A stretch of 64,000 nt of DNA from Allobosea sp. (GCA_017307955.1 JAFKFV010000022.1:48035-112034); one strand, 5' to 3'; shown: positions 26,225 through 36,479, counted from the stretch's first letter. The notes: generated by a model not told the origin, from the sequence alone. Program-made: numbers and translations.

Positions 26225-29200
26225 ATGAAACGACAGACACAACCCTCCGCTGAACCGGGCGAGCCGATGCGTAACGAGAGTGAGACACGGCCGGCATCGG
26301 CGCACGAGGACGCCGAGGCCGCCCGCCTTGCGCGCATCTACGAGGCGATGCGCGACCGGCTGCTCGACATGCGGCTTTCCAACCCGATGCTCAACTACCG
26401 GCATCGCCCGAGCTCCAAGAGCCAGCTGCAGATTGTCGACGAGGTTCCGGAGGAGATCTATCGCCACCTCGCCGCCGGCGGCTCGGTCGACATCGCGCCG
26501 CTGCCCGAGCCGGACGGCATGCCGGCCGACGAGGAGACGGAGGAGTTCCGCAGCGAGTTCGACCATGCCCGAGTAACCGACCTCGACTACCTCACCGAGA
26601 TCGAAGCGCTCGAATCGACCGGCCGAGCCGACGAATATGCCCTCGCAGAAGCCGAGAACCGCCTTCGGACGCGGCTTCGCGAGCAGCTCGGCATGCCGCC
26701 GCGGCCGAACCGGCGCACGATCAATCCGGTCGAGCATGCCCGCTCGCTCGGTATCGATCCCGAGATCGAGCTTCCGGCGTCGCAGCGGAAGGAGGGTCAT
26801 GCCGACCGGGCGCTGCAGACGCTGAAATGGCCCGACACGCTGGACGCGGTGCTCGAGCGGATCGCCGATACGGCGCGGCTCGCCGAGCAGGAAATGGGGC
26901 TCTCGACGCTCTTTCTCGTGTTCGGGTTCCTCGAATGGGCCGAGCGCGGCGATGTGCTAAAGCGCATGCATGCGCCGCTTCTTCTCATGCCCGTCCGCCT
27001 GGAGGCGCGGAAGCAGCGCGGCCGCGTCGTCTATTCGCTGTCCGCGGCCGGGCCCGCCGAGACCAATCTCTCGCTGGAGAAGAAGCTCCTCACCGATTTC
27101 GGCATCGTGCTGCCGGTCGTTGCCGCGGACGAGGACGGCCCCGGCTCCGTCGAGAGCTATTTTGAGGCGGTGCGCGCGGCGGCTGCGAGCGAGAGCGGCA
27201 ACTGGCGGGTGCGCCGTTTCCTGACGCTCGGCCATTTCGCCTTCGGCCGGCTCGCGATGTATGCCGATCTCGACCCGGCGCAATGGGCCGATCATCCCGC
27301 CCGCTCGCCGCTGGTCGGCGCCATCCTGCGCGGCACCGAGATCGCCGGCGATGGCGGCGCCGGCCTCGCCGCGGCGCCAGAGGATCATGACATCGACGAT
27401 CCGGCCGTCGAGACGGTCGCGCCCTATCTCGTGCTCGACGCCGATGCCTCGCAGCACAGCGCCGTCGTCGACGTGATGGCCGGCAGCAATCTCGTGATCC
27501 AGGGGCCGCCGGGGACCGGCAAGTCGCAGACCATCGCCAATGTCATCGCCAATGCGCTGGCGAAGGGAAAGACCGTGCTCTTCCTCGCCGAGAAGATGGC
27601 GGCGCTCGAAGTGGTGAAGCGGCGGCTGGACGAGGTCGGTCTCGGCGATTTCTGCCTCGAAGTTCACTCCGACAAGGCGGTGCCGAAGCGGATCATCGAC
27701 AGCCTCAAGCAGCGGCATGAACGCGGCTATTCCGAGAAGCGCGCCGCCATGGCGACCGATATCGCCTGGGAGGAGGCCCGGCGCGACATCCGCGCCTATC
27801 TGGAACCGCTGCACCGGGACACCGAGGTCGGGAGGCCGTTCGACCAGTTCTGGCGCGCGGTCCGGGCGCGCGGCGATCTCGGCGAGCGGCTCGCGCTCTT
27901 CCGCCGGACGGAGATCGCAGGCACGGTTCTCACCGGCGAAGCCGCGTTCCAGAAGGCACTCGGCCGGCTCGACCGCTATTGCAGCGAAGTGGCCGATTTC
28001 GAGAAGGCGTTCGGCTCTCTTTCCGCCTCGCCCTGGTCGCGGCTCTCCTTTCCCGCCGACGCCAATCCTGGCCTCGCGCACGCCCTCGGCGACGCCCTCG
28101 AAAGGCTGCGCGACAGCCTCGCTGAACTCGCCGCAAAGGCGGATCCGCTCTTCGGCACCCCATCCGCGCCAGCGCTGGACGCCGCCGCCGCCCTCCATGA
28201 CATCCTTCCCCCCAAGGCCCCATCCGATGCCTGGCTGTCGGCTCTCGCGCCGTTCAAGCCGCACGAGACGCGGCATTTTGCGGAGAAGGTCGCGGCGGGC
28301 GACGCGCTGTCGGCCGCGCTTCGGCTTCCGGCAGGGTTCGATGCGGCCGATGCGGATCTTCGGCGCTTGGCCGCGACAAGCCTGCCGCTCGTCGCGCCCG
28401 GCCTGAGGGACGCCTCGCCGGCCGAGACCTACCGCATGGCCGAGGCAGCGGCGAGCGAGGCGGAGCGCGCATCCGCCGCCGCTGCTTCAGCCGTGGAGGT
28501 CGCGCGGCGGCTCGGCCTTCCGGACACGCTTCCGGCTGCGGCGCTGCCCTGCCTCTATCTCATGGGCCATGCCCTCGGCCCGATCGATGCCGATATCCGC
28601 GCCTGGCTCGCCGGACCAAGGACGGATCGCCAGCGCCTCGCCGAGGCTGTGGCGGCGGCGGGCGAACTCATCGACGGCGAAATGGCGTGGCGGGCGCGCT
28701 TCCCCGGCGCGAGAGGCGATTGGCCGGCGCCTGATGCGCTGGACGCGGCAGGGGTGGAGGCGGCGAAATCGGGGCTGTCGCGGCTCTTCGCCAGCACAAG
28801 GCTGGTCGACGCGGTGAATGCTGAGCTCGGCCTGCCGCCGCGCATGCGCCTGCCGGCCGAGGACTATGCGGCCCTCGCCGATCACGTCCGCGCGCTCGGC
28901 GCCTTCCTCGCTGACCGCACGCTGCCGCCTCTGTTCGGCCGGCTCTGGCGCGGGCTCGATACGCCCTTCGAAGCCGCAGCGGCGGCACGGAAGAGCCTCG
29001 ACGACACCATCGCCCTGATCCTCCCCGTCGCAGGCGGCGACACGATCGCCGGGCGCCTTGCCGAAGGCGGCGCTGCCTTCCTCGAAGAGGTCGTGCGCGC
29101 GGCGCCGGCGGCTGCGCCCTATGTCCGCCTCTCCCGAGAGCAGCGCCAGCGTTTCGCGGCGATACCGGTCGCCGAACTCGGCGACGCGATCCTCGCCGCG

Positions 29201-31840
29201 CGCGATGCCGACGCGGCTCTCCTGGCCGCGGACGACAGCCGCCGCCTCGCGGAAATCGGGGCGAGCTGGAACGAGATCGCGGCGGCGCTCGCCGATCTTG
29301 CGGCGATCGACGACGCCGAGGCGACTCTCGCGCGCGACAAGCATGCGCCGCTGATGTTGCCGATCCGGCAGGACCGGAGCGGCTTCGACGCGGCGGCCGC
29401 ATGGCTCGATCGCCTTGCCGGAGCGGAAGCGACGGCGCTCGCCGCCATGCTGGCGCGGCCCGGCGCGGGTGCGGTCCGGGACGCGCTCGCTACCCATGTC
29501 GCCGCGACGCGCCCGCTTCTCGCTGCCATCCGCGCAGAAATCGCCGCCATCGCGCGCGACTGCGGGGTCGAGGGCTTCGACGCAGAGGAGCTCGCAGCGA
29601 TCGGGGAAAGCGTCGCCGACCTCGCCGGGCGGCGCGACGAACTCAGCCAGTGGCTCGGCGTCCGCTCGGCGCGGCTGGATGCCGAACAGGCGGGCCTCGC
29701 GGCCTTCCTCGCCGAGGCGGAGGCGCGCGGTGTGGGGACGGCCGAGCTGCCGCTCCTCTTCACCGGTCTCGTCGCCGAGCAGCGCGGGCAGCAGCTGCGG
29801 CGGACCGACCGCGTGTTGTCGCGGACCGGCGGCGCCAAGCTCGCCGCGCATCGCAGCGAATTCCGCAAGCGCGACCGGCAGCGGCGCGATCGCGACCGTC
29901 TCGCCGTGCGGGCTGCCGTGATCGGCCGCAAGGCCCTGCCGGGATCGGACTATGGCCCCCGGCGGACGTGGACGGAATCCGCCTTCCTCAACAACGAGTT
30001 CGGCAAGGTCAAAGCCTTCCGCCCGGTGCGCGAGGTGATGCTGCAGGCCGGACGCTCGGTGCAGGCGCTGAAGCCCTGTTTCATGATGTCGCCGCTGTCG
30101 CTCGCCAAATTCGTGCCGGCGAGGGCGCTCGGCTTCGACCTGCTCGTCATCGACGAGGCCTCGCAGATGCGGCCCGAGGATGCGCTCGGCGGCATGCTGC
30201 GCGCCCGCCAGATCGTCGTCGTCGGCGATCCGAAGCAGCTGCCGCCGACGGATTTCTTCCAGCGCACGGCGACGCCGGATGGCGACGGGCTGGATGGCGG
30301 CGATGACAGCGACGACGAGTCGATCCTCGAAGCCTGCCACAAGACCTTCCGCCAGCTTCGCCAGCTGAAATGGCACTATCGCAGCCGCTGCGAGAGCCTG
30401 ATCGCCTTCTCCAACCGCGAGATCTACGCGCCCGAGGGGCGGCGGCTGATCACCTTCCCCGCCGCCTCGCCCGGCTCGTTCTCGATCGACCGCATCCGCG
30501 TGCGCGGCGTCTTCGAGAGCCGCCGCAATGCACCCGAGGCGCAGCGCATCGCCGACGAGGCGCTCCGCTTCATGCATCGCCATGCCGGCGACGAGGAGCC
30601 GCCGACGCTGGGGCTCGTGGCGATGAACGGCGAGCAGGCCGAGCTGATCCAGGAAGAGATGCGCCAGCGATGGCACGGCGATGAGATCGCCGAGGCCTAT
30701 CGCAAGAAGGTCACTGATCGCGGCGAACCGGTCTTCATCAAGAATCTCGAAAACGTGCAGGGCGACGAGCGCGACTATATCCTCATCTCGCTCACCTATG
30801 GCCCGCGCGAGAGCGACGGCGCGGTCATGCAGCGCTTCGGGCCGGTGGCGCGGAAGCAGGGCGACCGGCGGCTCAACGTGCTCTTCACCCGCGCGAGGCG
30901 GCGCATCGGCCTCGTCACCTCGATGGATTCGAGCGATGTGAAGCCGGCCGAGACCTCGTCGCGCGGCGTCCATCTCCTCAAGCGCTATCTCGCTTATGTC
31001 GAGACCGGCGGCCGGGCCGAGGGCATCGCGACCGACCGCGAACCGGACAGCGATTTCGAGATCCATGTCGCGAGGCGGCTGGAACGCGCGGGCTTCGAGG
31101 TCCGCCATCAGGTCGGCGTCTCCGGCTACCGCATCGACCTCGCGGTGATCGACCCGGCGCGGCCGGAGCACTATCTCGCCGGCATCGAATGCGACGGCGC
31201 TCAATATCATTCGGGCCGCAGCGCGCGCGATCGCGACCGGCTGCGCCAGGAGGTGCTGGAAGGGCTCGGCTGGACCATCCTGCGCGTCTGGTCGACAGAC
31301 TGGTTCGACAACCCGGACCGGCAGGCCGAGCTGCTTGCCGCCGAACTCAGGCGGCTGGCCGCACAGCCGCGCCTCTCCGAGAGCTTCCACGCCTTCGATA
31401 TCGGGGATGCGGCCGCGCCGGAGATCGAGGAGCCTGCGGCGAACGAAGCGCCCTTATTGGAGGAGGCCGGGGCTGCGCAGCCCGCGCCCGCCGCCGAGGA
31501 TCCGCCTCCCCTGACGGTCGAAGCCGCCGAACCGGCGATCGATACCGCCTCGGCTGCGCTTCCCGAGCCATGGACGGCGCGGTGGCTATCGCCGGCCGAG
31601 GCGCGTCTTGCCCTCGCCGCCTTCCGCGACCGTGTCATCGCGCCCTCGATCGAGGGGTGGGAGCCGGAACGGTCGCTGCTGCGGGCCGGGCTCATCGAGA
31701 CCTTCGTGGAGCAGCGCATCCAGGAAGATGCGGACTGGTACGCCCGCGTGCCGCAATATCTCCGCCGCAACACCAATGGCGCCGAGCGGAAGCGCTATTT
31801 CGAGGAGGTCTGCGAGATCGTCGGGCGCATCGCCGGTTGA
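26225..31840 (+). CDS. DUF4011/SF1 helicase with C-terminal Vsr-like nuclease
   Basis: A 1871-residue multidomain protein. Residues about 30-330 match the DUF4011 type (LLDMRLSNPMLNYRH). Walker A is GPPGTGKS (427-434, Lys433). A long alanine-rich insertion (about 520-1230) separates it from Walker B DEAS (Asp1310, Glu1311) and VVVGDPKQLPP. Upf1-like motifs V and VI follow (NVQGDERDYILISLTYG, RRLNVLFTRARRR). A Vsr/MTES_1575-type endonuclease occupies about 1615-1715 with Asp1638 (YRIDLAV) and Glu1655/Asp1657 (IECDGAQYH). A DUF3320-like tail ends the protein. Large helicase-nucleases of this architecture are candidate antiphage or DNA-processing factors. Starts at 26198 (TTG) and 26267 (ATG) are possible. 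It stands alone, with GC content like its neighbours. Confidence 0.85.
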   Translation: MKRQTQPSAEPGEPMRNESETRPASAHEDAEAARLARIYEAMRDRLLDMRLSNPMLNYRHRPSSKSQLQIVDEVPEEIYRHLAAGGSVDIAPLPEPDGMPADEETEEFRSEFDHARVTDLDYLTEIEALESTGRADEYALAEAENRLRTRLREQLGMPPRPNRRTINPVEHARSLGIDPEIELPASQRKEGHADRALQTLKWPDTLDAVLERIADTARLAEQEMGLSTLFLVFGFLEWAERGDVLKRMHAPLLLMPVRLEARKQRGRVVYSLSAAGPAETNLSLEKKLLTDFGIVLPVVAADEDGPGSVESYFEAVRAAAASESGNWRVRRFLTLGHFAFGRLAMYADLDPAQWADHPARSPLVGAILRGTEIAGDGGAGLAAAPEDHDIDDPAVETVAPYLVLDADASQHSAVVDVMAGSNLVIQGPPGTGKSQTIANVIANALAKGKTVLFLAEKMAALEVVKRRLDEVGLGDFCLEVHSDKAVPKRIIDSLKQRHERGYSEKRAAMATDIAWEEARRDIRAYLEPLHRDTEVGRPFDQFWRAVRARGDLGERLALFRRTEIAGTVLTGEAAFQKALGRLDRYCSEVADFEKAFGSLSASPWSRLSFPADANPGLAHALGDALERLRDSLAELAAKADPLFGTPSAPALDAAAALHDILPPKAPSDAWLSALAPFKPHETRHFAEKVAAGDALSAALRLPAGFDAADADLRRLAATSLPLVAPGLRDASPAETYRMAEAAASEAERASAAAASAVEVARRLGLPDTLPAAALPCLYLMGHALGPIDADIRAWLAGPRTDRQRLAEAVAAAGELIDGEMAWRARFPGARGDWPAPDALDAAGVEAAKSGLSRLFASTRLVDAVNAELGLPPRMRLPAEDYAALADHVRALGAFLADRTLPPLFGRLWRGLDTPFEAAAAARKSLDDTIALILPVAGGDTIAGRLAEGGAAFLEEVVRAAPAAAPYVRLSREQRQRFAAIPVAELGDAILAARDADAALLAADDSRRLAEIGASWNEIAAALADLAAIDDAEATLARDKHAPLMLPIRQDRSGFDAAAAWLDRLAGAEATALAAMLARPGAGAVRDALATHVAATRPLLAAIRAEIAAIARDCGVEGFDAEELAAIGESVADLAGRRDELSQWLGVRSARLDAEQAGLAAFLAEAEARGVGTAELPLLFTGLVAEQRGQQLRRTDRVLSRTGGAKLAAHRSEFRKRDRQRRDRDRLAVRAAVIGRKALPGSDYGPRRTWTESAFLNNEFGKVKAFRPVREVMLQAGRSVQALKPCFMMSPLSLAKFVPARALGFDLLVIDEASQMRPEDALGGMLRARQIVVVGDPKQLPPTDFFQRTATPDGDGLDGGDDSDDESILEACHKTFRQLRQLKWHYRSRCESLIAFSNREIYAPEGRRLITFPAASPGSFSIDRIRVRGVFESRRNAPEAQRIADEALRFMHRHAGDEEPPTLGLVAMNGEQAELIQEEMRQRWHGDEIAEAYRKKVTDRGEPVFIKNLENVQGDERDYILISLTYGPRESDGAVMQRFGPVARKQGDRRLNVLFTRARRRIGLVTSMDSSDVKPAETSSRGVHLLKRYLAYVETGGRAEGIATDREPDSDFEIHVARRLERAGFEVRHQVGVSGYRIDLAVIDPARPEHYLAGIECDGAQYHSGRSARDRDRLRQEVLEGLGWTILRVWSTDWFDNPDRQAELLAAELRRLAAQPRLSESFHAFDIGDAAAPEIEEPAANEAPLLEEAGAAQPAPAAEDPPPLTVEAAEPAIDTASAALPEPWTARWLSPAEARLALAAFRDRVIAPSIEGWEPERSLLRAGLIETFVEQRIQEDADWYARVPQYLRRNTNGAERKRYFEEVCEIVGRIAG

Positions 31841-31945
31841 GGCGGCGGCCCTGACAATCATTGCGGCGGGCGTCGGAATCTGCCAACGAGGATCGTCCTC
31901 GGGGGCGAGACATTCCTTCCTGCTTCCCTGCCAAGGCGATCCATC

Positions 31946-33415
31946 ATGACAGACATCCCGAGCGAAGCGGCGCCTGCCGTTCCCCTGCCGCATGAAATCG
32001 CCGCGCGCAACCGGCTCGTCATTGGCCTGCTCCTCGTCTCCGCCTTTGTCGTGATCCTCAACGAGACGATCATGGGCGTGGCACTGCCGCGCATGATGGA
32101 GAGCCTTTCCATCACCGCCAGCACGGCGCAGTGGCTCACCACCGCCTTCATGCTGACCATGGCGGTCGTGATTCCGATCACCGGCCTGTTGCTGCAGCGG
32201 ATCCGGACGCGACCGATCTTCATCCTCGCGATGTCGCTGTTCTCGGCCGGGACGCTGATCGGCGCGCTCGCGCCGGGCTTCACGGTGCTGGTCATCGGCC
32301 GCATCGTGCAGGCCTCCGGCACGGCGATCATGATGCCTCTGCTGATGACGACGGTGATGAACCTCGTGCCGCCGGAAACGCGCGGCCGCACCATGGGCAA
32401 TATCTCGATCGTCATCTCCGTCGCGCCCGCGATCGGCCCGACGCTGTCCGGCCTCGTCCTCTCGGTGCTCGACTGGCGCTGGCTGTTCCTCCTGGTGCTG
32501 CCGATCGCGCTGGCGGCGCTGGCGGTCGGCGCCAAGCGGATCGTCAACGTCACCGAGCCTCGCGAAGTCCCGATCGACCTTCTCTCGGTGCTGATGTCGG
32601 CCATCGGCTTCGGCAGCCTCGTCTACGGCCTCAGCCAGCTCGGCGAGGGCGCGCTGCATCCGACCGCGATGCATCCGGCGATCCCGCTCGTCGTCGGCGT
32701 CGTGGTGATCGCGCTGTTCGTCTGGCGTCAGCGCAGCCTGGAGAAGCAGAACCGGGCGCTGCTCGACCTCCGGACCTTGGCCAACCCGACCTTCACCATC
32801 GCGACCGTCATGATGGCGATCCTGATGATGGCGATGTTCGGCGCCTTCATCCTGCTGCCCATCTATCTCCAGGACGTGCTCGGCCTCTCGACGCTGCAGA
32901 CCGGTCTCCTGCTCCTGCCGGGCGGGCTCATCATGGGCCTCTGCGCGCCGACCGTGGGCGGATTGTTCGACAAGTTCGGGCCGCGGCCGCTGGTTATTCC
33001 CGGCGCCTTCCTGCTCGTCGGCGTCCTGTGGAGCCTGACCCTCGTCGGCCCCTCGACACCCTACTGGATGCTGCTCGCCGCCCATCTCGTGCTCAGCATC
33101 GGCCTCGCGCTGATGTTCACGCCGCTCTTCACCGTCAGCCTCGGCGCGCTGCCGCCCGAGCTCTATTCGCATGGCAGCGCGATGATCGGTGCGACGCAGC
33201 AGGTGGCCGGCGCGGCAGGAACGGCTCTGTTCGTGGCGGTGATGACGCTCAGGGCGACGGCGGAGGCGACCGGCGGCGCCGATGCCAAGGCGGCGCTCTC
33301 CTCCGGCATCGCCACCGCCTTCCTCTGCGGCGCGGTGATCTCGCTGGCGGCGCTGGCGGCGGCCTTCTTCGTGCGCCGGCCGGCCGGAGCCGCGGCCGGG
33401 CCGGTGGTTCACTGA
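31946..33415 (+). CDS. DHA2-family MFS drug exporter
   Basis: A 489-residue inner-membrane antiporter of the EmrB/QacA (DHA2, 14-helix) family. Motif C-like sequence appears in helix 5 (SVAPAIGPTLSGL), and WRWLFLLVLP follows as is usual in the family. Such proteins export cationic or lipophilic drugs using the proton gradient; the substrate cannot be read from the sequence. The ATG at 31946 is the first after the helicase stop, with a modest ribosome site. It is convergent with the L,D-transpeptidase gene. Confidence 0.92.
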   Translation: MTDIPSEAAPAVPLPHEIAARNRLVIGLLLVSAFVVILNETIMGVALPRMMESLSITASTAQWLTTAFMLTMAVVIPITGLLLQRIRTRPIFILAMSLFSAGTLIGALAPGFTVLVIGRIVQASGTAIMMPLLMTTVMNLVPPETRGRTMGNISIVISVAPAIGPTLSGLVLSVLDWRWLFLLVLPIALAALAVGAKRIVNVTEPREVPIDLLSVLMSAIGFGSLVYGLSQLGEGALHPTAMHPAIPLVVGVVVIALFVWRQRSLEKQNRALLDLRTLANPTFTIATVMMAILMMAMFGAFILLPIYLQDVLGLSTLQTGLLLLPGGLIMGLCAPTVGGLFDKFGPRPLVIPGAFLLVGVLWSLTLVGPSTPYWMLLAAHLVLSIGLALMFTPLFTVSLGALPPELYSHGSAMIGATQQVAGAAGTALFVAVMTLRATAEATGGADAKAALSSGIATAFLCGAVISLAALAAAFFVRRPAGAAAGPVVH

Positions 33416-33426
33416 CGCGAAAGGGC

Positions 33427-33454
33427 TCGCCGGCCGCTTATTGCTGGCCGGCGA
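33427..33454. terminator. Hairpin between convergent genes
   Basis: TCGCCGGCC (33427-33435) and GGCCGGCGA (33446-33454) form a 9-bp stem across the stop codon of the L,D-transpeptidase gene, 12 bases beyond the exporter stop. There is no T run, so a terminator role is only suggested. Confidence 0.35.
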
Positions 33455-34481
33455 CGCTCGCGGTCGTCTGCGGATCGACGGGGACCGTCGTATAGGGATC
33501 GGCGAGCGCGGCGGAAGGACGGCTCACGGGGACATTGCTCGACGTCATGGCGCCGAGCTTTTCCGGCCCCTTGTCGCGCAGCACGGTGCGGAAGGCCTCG
33601 TGCATGCCGCCATCGGAATAGGCCAGCGCCGGCGTGACGGAGACGCTCGCCGACAGCGCCGCGACGGCCGCCTTGTCGCGATCAGCCTTGGCCGCGACCC
33701 GCGTCGCGACGCTGCTGTCGACCTCGTAGGGCGGACAGGGCGCGAGCGGATCGAACGGCGCCGCCGGATCGATCGGCTTGGCGCCGAAGACGTAGCGGCT
33801 GGCGCAGGCGGCGACGCGCGGCGGCTGGCGCGTCACGTCGAACTGGTCCGACCCCTGCTTCAGGTTCAGCCAGAAGGTCATGTTGGGATCGTCGCGGTGG
33901 CGCGCGAGGTTTTCCGGCGTCATGCGGAAGGGCAGCGCCTGGACCTGGAACGCGGTCTGGCCGCCGCGCAGCGCCTCTCGGGCGACGGCATAGATCTCGG
34001 CGATGCCGGCATCGGTCATGGCATAGCAGCCCGACGACGAGCAGGCGCCATGCACCATCAGCGCCGCGCCCTCATAGCCGAGTGCCTCCTCCAACTGGTT
34101 CGGGAAGCCGAGATTGAAGGAGAGGTAGAACTGCGACATGGGGTTCATGAGCGGCATGTTCACCATGTAGAAGCCCTCCGGCGCCTGGCGGTCTCCTTCG
34201 CGCTTCTTCGGGCCAAGCTTTCCGGACCAGCGGCAGATCGGATAGGTCTTCAGCAGTGAATAGCTGCCGCTCCGGTCGCGCTTCCAGATCTCGAGCTCGC
34301 TCTCCTGCTTGTAGATGCGCACCATGATCGGGTCGGCGGGCGTCATGCCCTTGGCCCGCATCTCCTGCACGAGCTTGGCCGGGATCGGCTGGATGCCGCG
34401 CGTGTCCCGCTCGCCCGTTGTACAGGCGGCGAGCCACAGCGCCGCCAAGGAGAGGATCAGAAAGTTACGCAAACCCGCCAT
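33438..34481 (-). CDS. YkuD-type L,D-transpeptidase lipoprotein
   Basis: A 347-residue cell-envelope protein. Residues 1-20 form a lipoprotein signal ending in LAAC (Cys20). The YkuD catalytic motif HGACSSSGCYAM is intact with nucleophile Cys152. The domain resembles E. coli YafK/DpaA, which cleaves or forms bonds between peptidoglycan and lipoproteins. A low-complexity C-terminal extension of about 120 residues follows. The ATG at 34481 gives the best lipoprotein signal; an upstream ATG (34514) would add 11 charged residues. Confidence 0.88.
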   Translation of the reverse strand: MAGLRNFLILSLAALWLAACTTGERDTRGIQPIPAKLVQEMRAKGMTPADPIMVRIYKQESELEIWKRDRSGSYSLLKTYPICRWSGKLGPKKREGDRQAPEGFYMVNMPLMNPMSQFYLSFNLGFPNQLEEALGYEGAALMVHGACSSSGCYAMTDAGIAEIYAVAREALRGGQTAFQVQALPFRMTPENLARHRDDPNMTFWLNLKQGSDQFDVTRQPPRVAACASRYVFGAKPIDPAAPFDPLAPCPPYEVDSSVATRVAAKADRDKAAVAALSASVSVTPALAYSDGGMHEAFRTVLRDKGPEKLGAMTSSNVPVSRPSAALADPYTTVPVDPQTTASVAGQQ

Positions 34482-34599
34482 CGGCGCCGTCCGGTCATCG
34501 CCGCGACCGACCATGGTCGCGCCCGCATCATAGCGCCGTTTCCTTAACACCCTCTCCGCGCCGTTGTCGCGGTGCGGTATCGCACGCCTCCGTGATGCG

Positions 34600-35802
34600 T
34601 CAGGCCCGCTCCAGCGCGATCGCGATGCCCTGACCGACGCCGATGCACATGGTCGAGAGCGACCGCCGGCCGCCGGTGAGGCCAAGTTCGAGCGCAGCCG
34701 TCCCGGTGATGCGGGCGCCCGACATGCCGAGCGGATGGCCGAGCGCGATGGCGCCGCCATTCCTGTTCACGCGCGGATCGTCGTCGGCGATCCCGAGCTG
34801 CCGGAGCGTCGCCAGCCCCTGCGAGGCGAAGGCCTCGTTGAGTTCGACGATATCGAAATCAGCCGCCGAAAGGCCGAGCCGCGCCATCAGCTTCTGCGAG
34901 GCCGGAACCGGGCCGATGCCCATGACGCGCGGCGGAACACCGGCGGCCGCGCCGCCGAGAATGCGCGCGATCGGCGTCAGGCCGTGCCGCCTCGCCGCCG
35001 CCTCGGACGCGATGATCAGCGCCGCGGCGCCGTCATTGACGCCGGAGGCGTTGCCGGCGGTGACGGTGCCGCCCTTGCGGAACGGCGTCGGCAGCTTGGC
35101 GAGCGCCTCGAGCGTCGTGGCGCGCGGATGCTCGTCGCGCTCCACGACGACCGGGTCGCTCTTCTTCTGCGGAATCGTCACCGGCGTGATCTCTCGGGCG
35201 AGGCGACCATTCGCCTGCGCCTCAGCCGCCTTCTGCTGGCTCGCGAAGGCGAAGCGGTCCTGGTCCTCGCGCGAGACGGCATAGTCCTCGGCGACATTCT
35301 CGCCGGTCTCGGGCATCGAATCGACGCCGTATTGCGCCTTCATCAGCGGATTGACGAAGCGCCAGCCGATCGTCGTGTCGTGGATTTCGGCGGTGCGCGA
35401 GAAGGCCGTCTCGGCCTTCGGCATCACGAAGGGCGCCCGCGACATGCTCTCGACACCGCCGGCAACGATGAGGTCGGCCTCGCCGGCGCGAATGGCGCGT
35501 GCGGCGGTGATCACCGCGTCCATGCCCGAGCCGCAGAGGCGGTTGATCGTCGTGCCGGGGATCGCGAGCGGCAGCCCGGCGAGCAGCAGCGACATGCGCG
35601 CGACATTGCGATTGTCCTCGCCCGCCTGGTTGGCGCAACCGAAGATCACGTCGTCGACCGCCGCCCAGTCGACGGCGGCATTCCGCGCCATAACCGCCTT
35701 CAGCGGGATCGCACCGAGATCGTCGGCCCGCACAGAAGAGAGCGCGCCGCCGAAGCGGCCGATCGGCGTGCGGATATAGTCGCAGATATAGGCTTCCGAC
35801 AT
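34600..35802 (-). CDS. pcaF: 3-oxoadipyl-CoA thiolase
   Basis: A 400-residue thiolase that cleaves 3-oxoadipyl-CoA with CoA into succinyl-CoA and acetyl-CoA, the last step of the beta-ketoadipate pathway. The active-site Cys90 is in NRLCGSGMDA, with the C-terminal motifs GGAIALGHPLGMSG and CIGVGQG present. PcaF assignment over acetoacetyl-CoA thiolase rests on the directly upstream pcaI-pcaJ genes and the length of 400 residues. The start lies one base after the pcaJ stop. Confidence 0.93.
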   Translation of the reverse strand: MSEAYICDYIRTPIGRFGGALSSVRADDLGAIPLKAVMARNAAVDWAAVDDVIFGCANQAGEDNRNVARMSLLLAGLPLAIPGTTINRLCGSGMDAVITAARAIRAGEADLIVAGGVESMSRAPFVMPKAETAFSRTAEIHDTTIGWRFVNPLMKAQYGVDSMPETGENVAEDYAVSREDQDRFAFASQQKAAEAQANGRLAREITPVTIPQKKSDPVVVERDEHPRATTLEALAKLPTPFRKGGTVTAGNASGVNDGAAALIIASEAAARRHGLTPIARILGGAAAGVPPRVMGIGPVPASQKLMARLGLSAADFDIVELNEAFASQGLATLRQLGIADDDPRVNRNGGAIALGHPLGMSGARITGTAALELGLTGGRRSLSTMCIGVGQGIAIALERA

Positions 35803-35803
35803 C

Positions 35804-36475
35804 TCAAAGCTCCGGAACGACGAGGTCGGCGACGCCGCCTTCGATGGCCAGCGGCGCGCCGGTCTGGGCCTGCAATTCGTCGAGCGACAGCGAAGCGAGC
35901 TTCTCGCGCAGCACGAAGCGGCCGCCGGCGACATCGATGACGGCGAGCGAGGTATAGATGCGCGTCACGCAGCCGACGCCGGTGAGCGGCAGCGTGCAGC
36001 GCTTCAGGAGCTTCGGCTTGCCGTCCTTGGTGACGTGATCGGTGATCACGGCGACGCGCTTCGCGCCATGGACGAGGTCCATCGCCCCGCCGACGGCCGG
36101 AACACCCTTCGGTCCCGTCGACCAGTTGGCGAGGTCGCCGTTCTCGGCCACTTCATAGGCGCCGAGGATCGCGACATCGAGATGGCCGCCGCGCACCATG
36201 GCGAAGCTGTCGGCATGATGGAAGAAGGCGGCACCCGGCTTCAGCGTCACCGCGCGCTTGCCGGCATTGATGAGGTCCCAGTCTTCCTCGCCCTTCGGCG
36301 GCGGCTCGCCAAAATTCAAGATGCCGTTCTCGGTGTGGAAGATCGCCTCGCGGCCAGGCGGCTGGTACTGCGCCACCTTTTCCGGCAGGCCAATGCCGAG
36401 GTTGACATAGGCGCCATCGGCGATGTCCTGCGCGGCGCGCCAGGCGATCTGGTTGCTGGAAAGTCGTGCCGACAT
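35804..36475 (-). CDS. pcaJ: 3-oxoadipate CoA-transferase subunit B
   Basis: A 223-residue beta subunit that transfers CoA from succinyl-CoA to 3-oxoadipate with PcaI. It shows the family features YVNLGIGLPEKVA and the catalytic glutamate in HTENGILNFG, followed by GGHLDVAILGAYEV. The ATG at 36475 lies four bases after the pcaI stop; a longer frame to 36505 would overlap pcaI. The subunit order pcaI-pcaJ-pcaF is the usual one. Confidence 0.94.
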   Translation of the reverse strand: MSARLSSNQIAWRAAQDIADGAYVNLGIGLPEKVAQYQPPGREAIFHTENGILNFGEPPPKGEEDWDLINAGKRAVTLKPGAAFFHHADSFAMVRGGHLDVAILGAYEVAENGDLANWSTGPKGVPAVGGAMDLVHGAKRVAVITDHVTKDGKPKLLKRCTLPLTGVGCVTRIYTSLAVIDVAGGRFVLREKLASLSLDELQAQTGAPLAIEGGVADLVVPEL

Positions 36476-36479
36476 CGTC

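Noticed and set aside
28487..31390. 967-codon open frame antisense to the helicase gene
   Set aside because: Same third-position effect; no motif, no ribosome site, and the sense strand carries intact helicase motifs.
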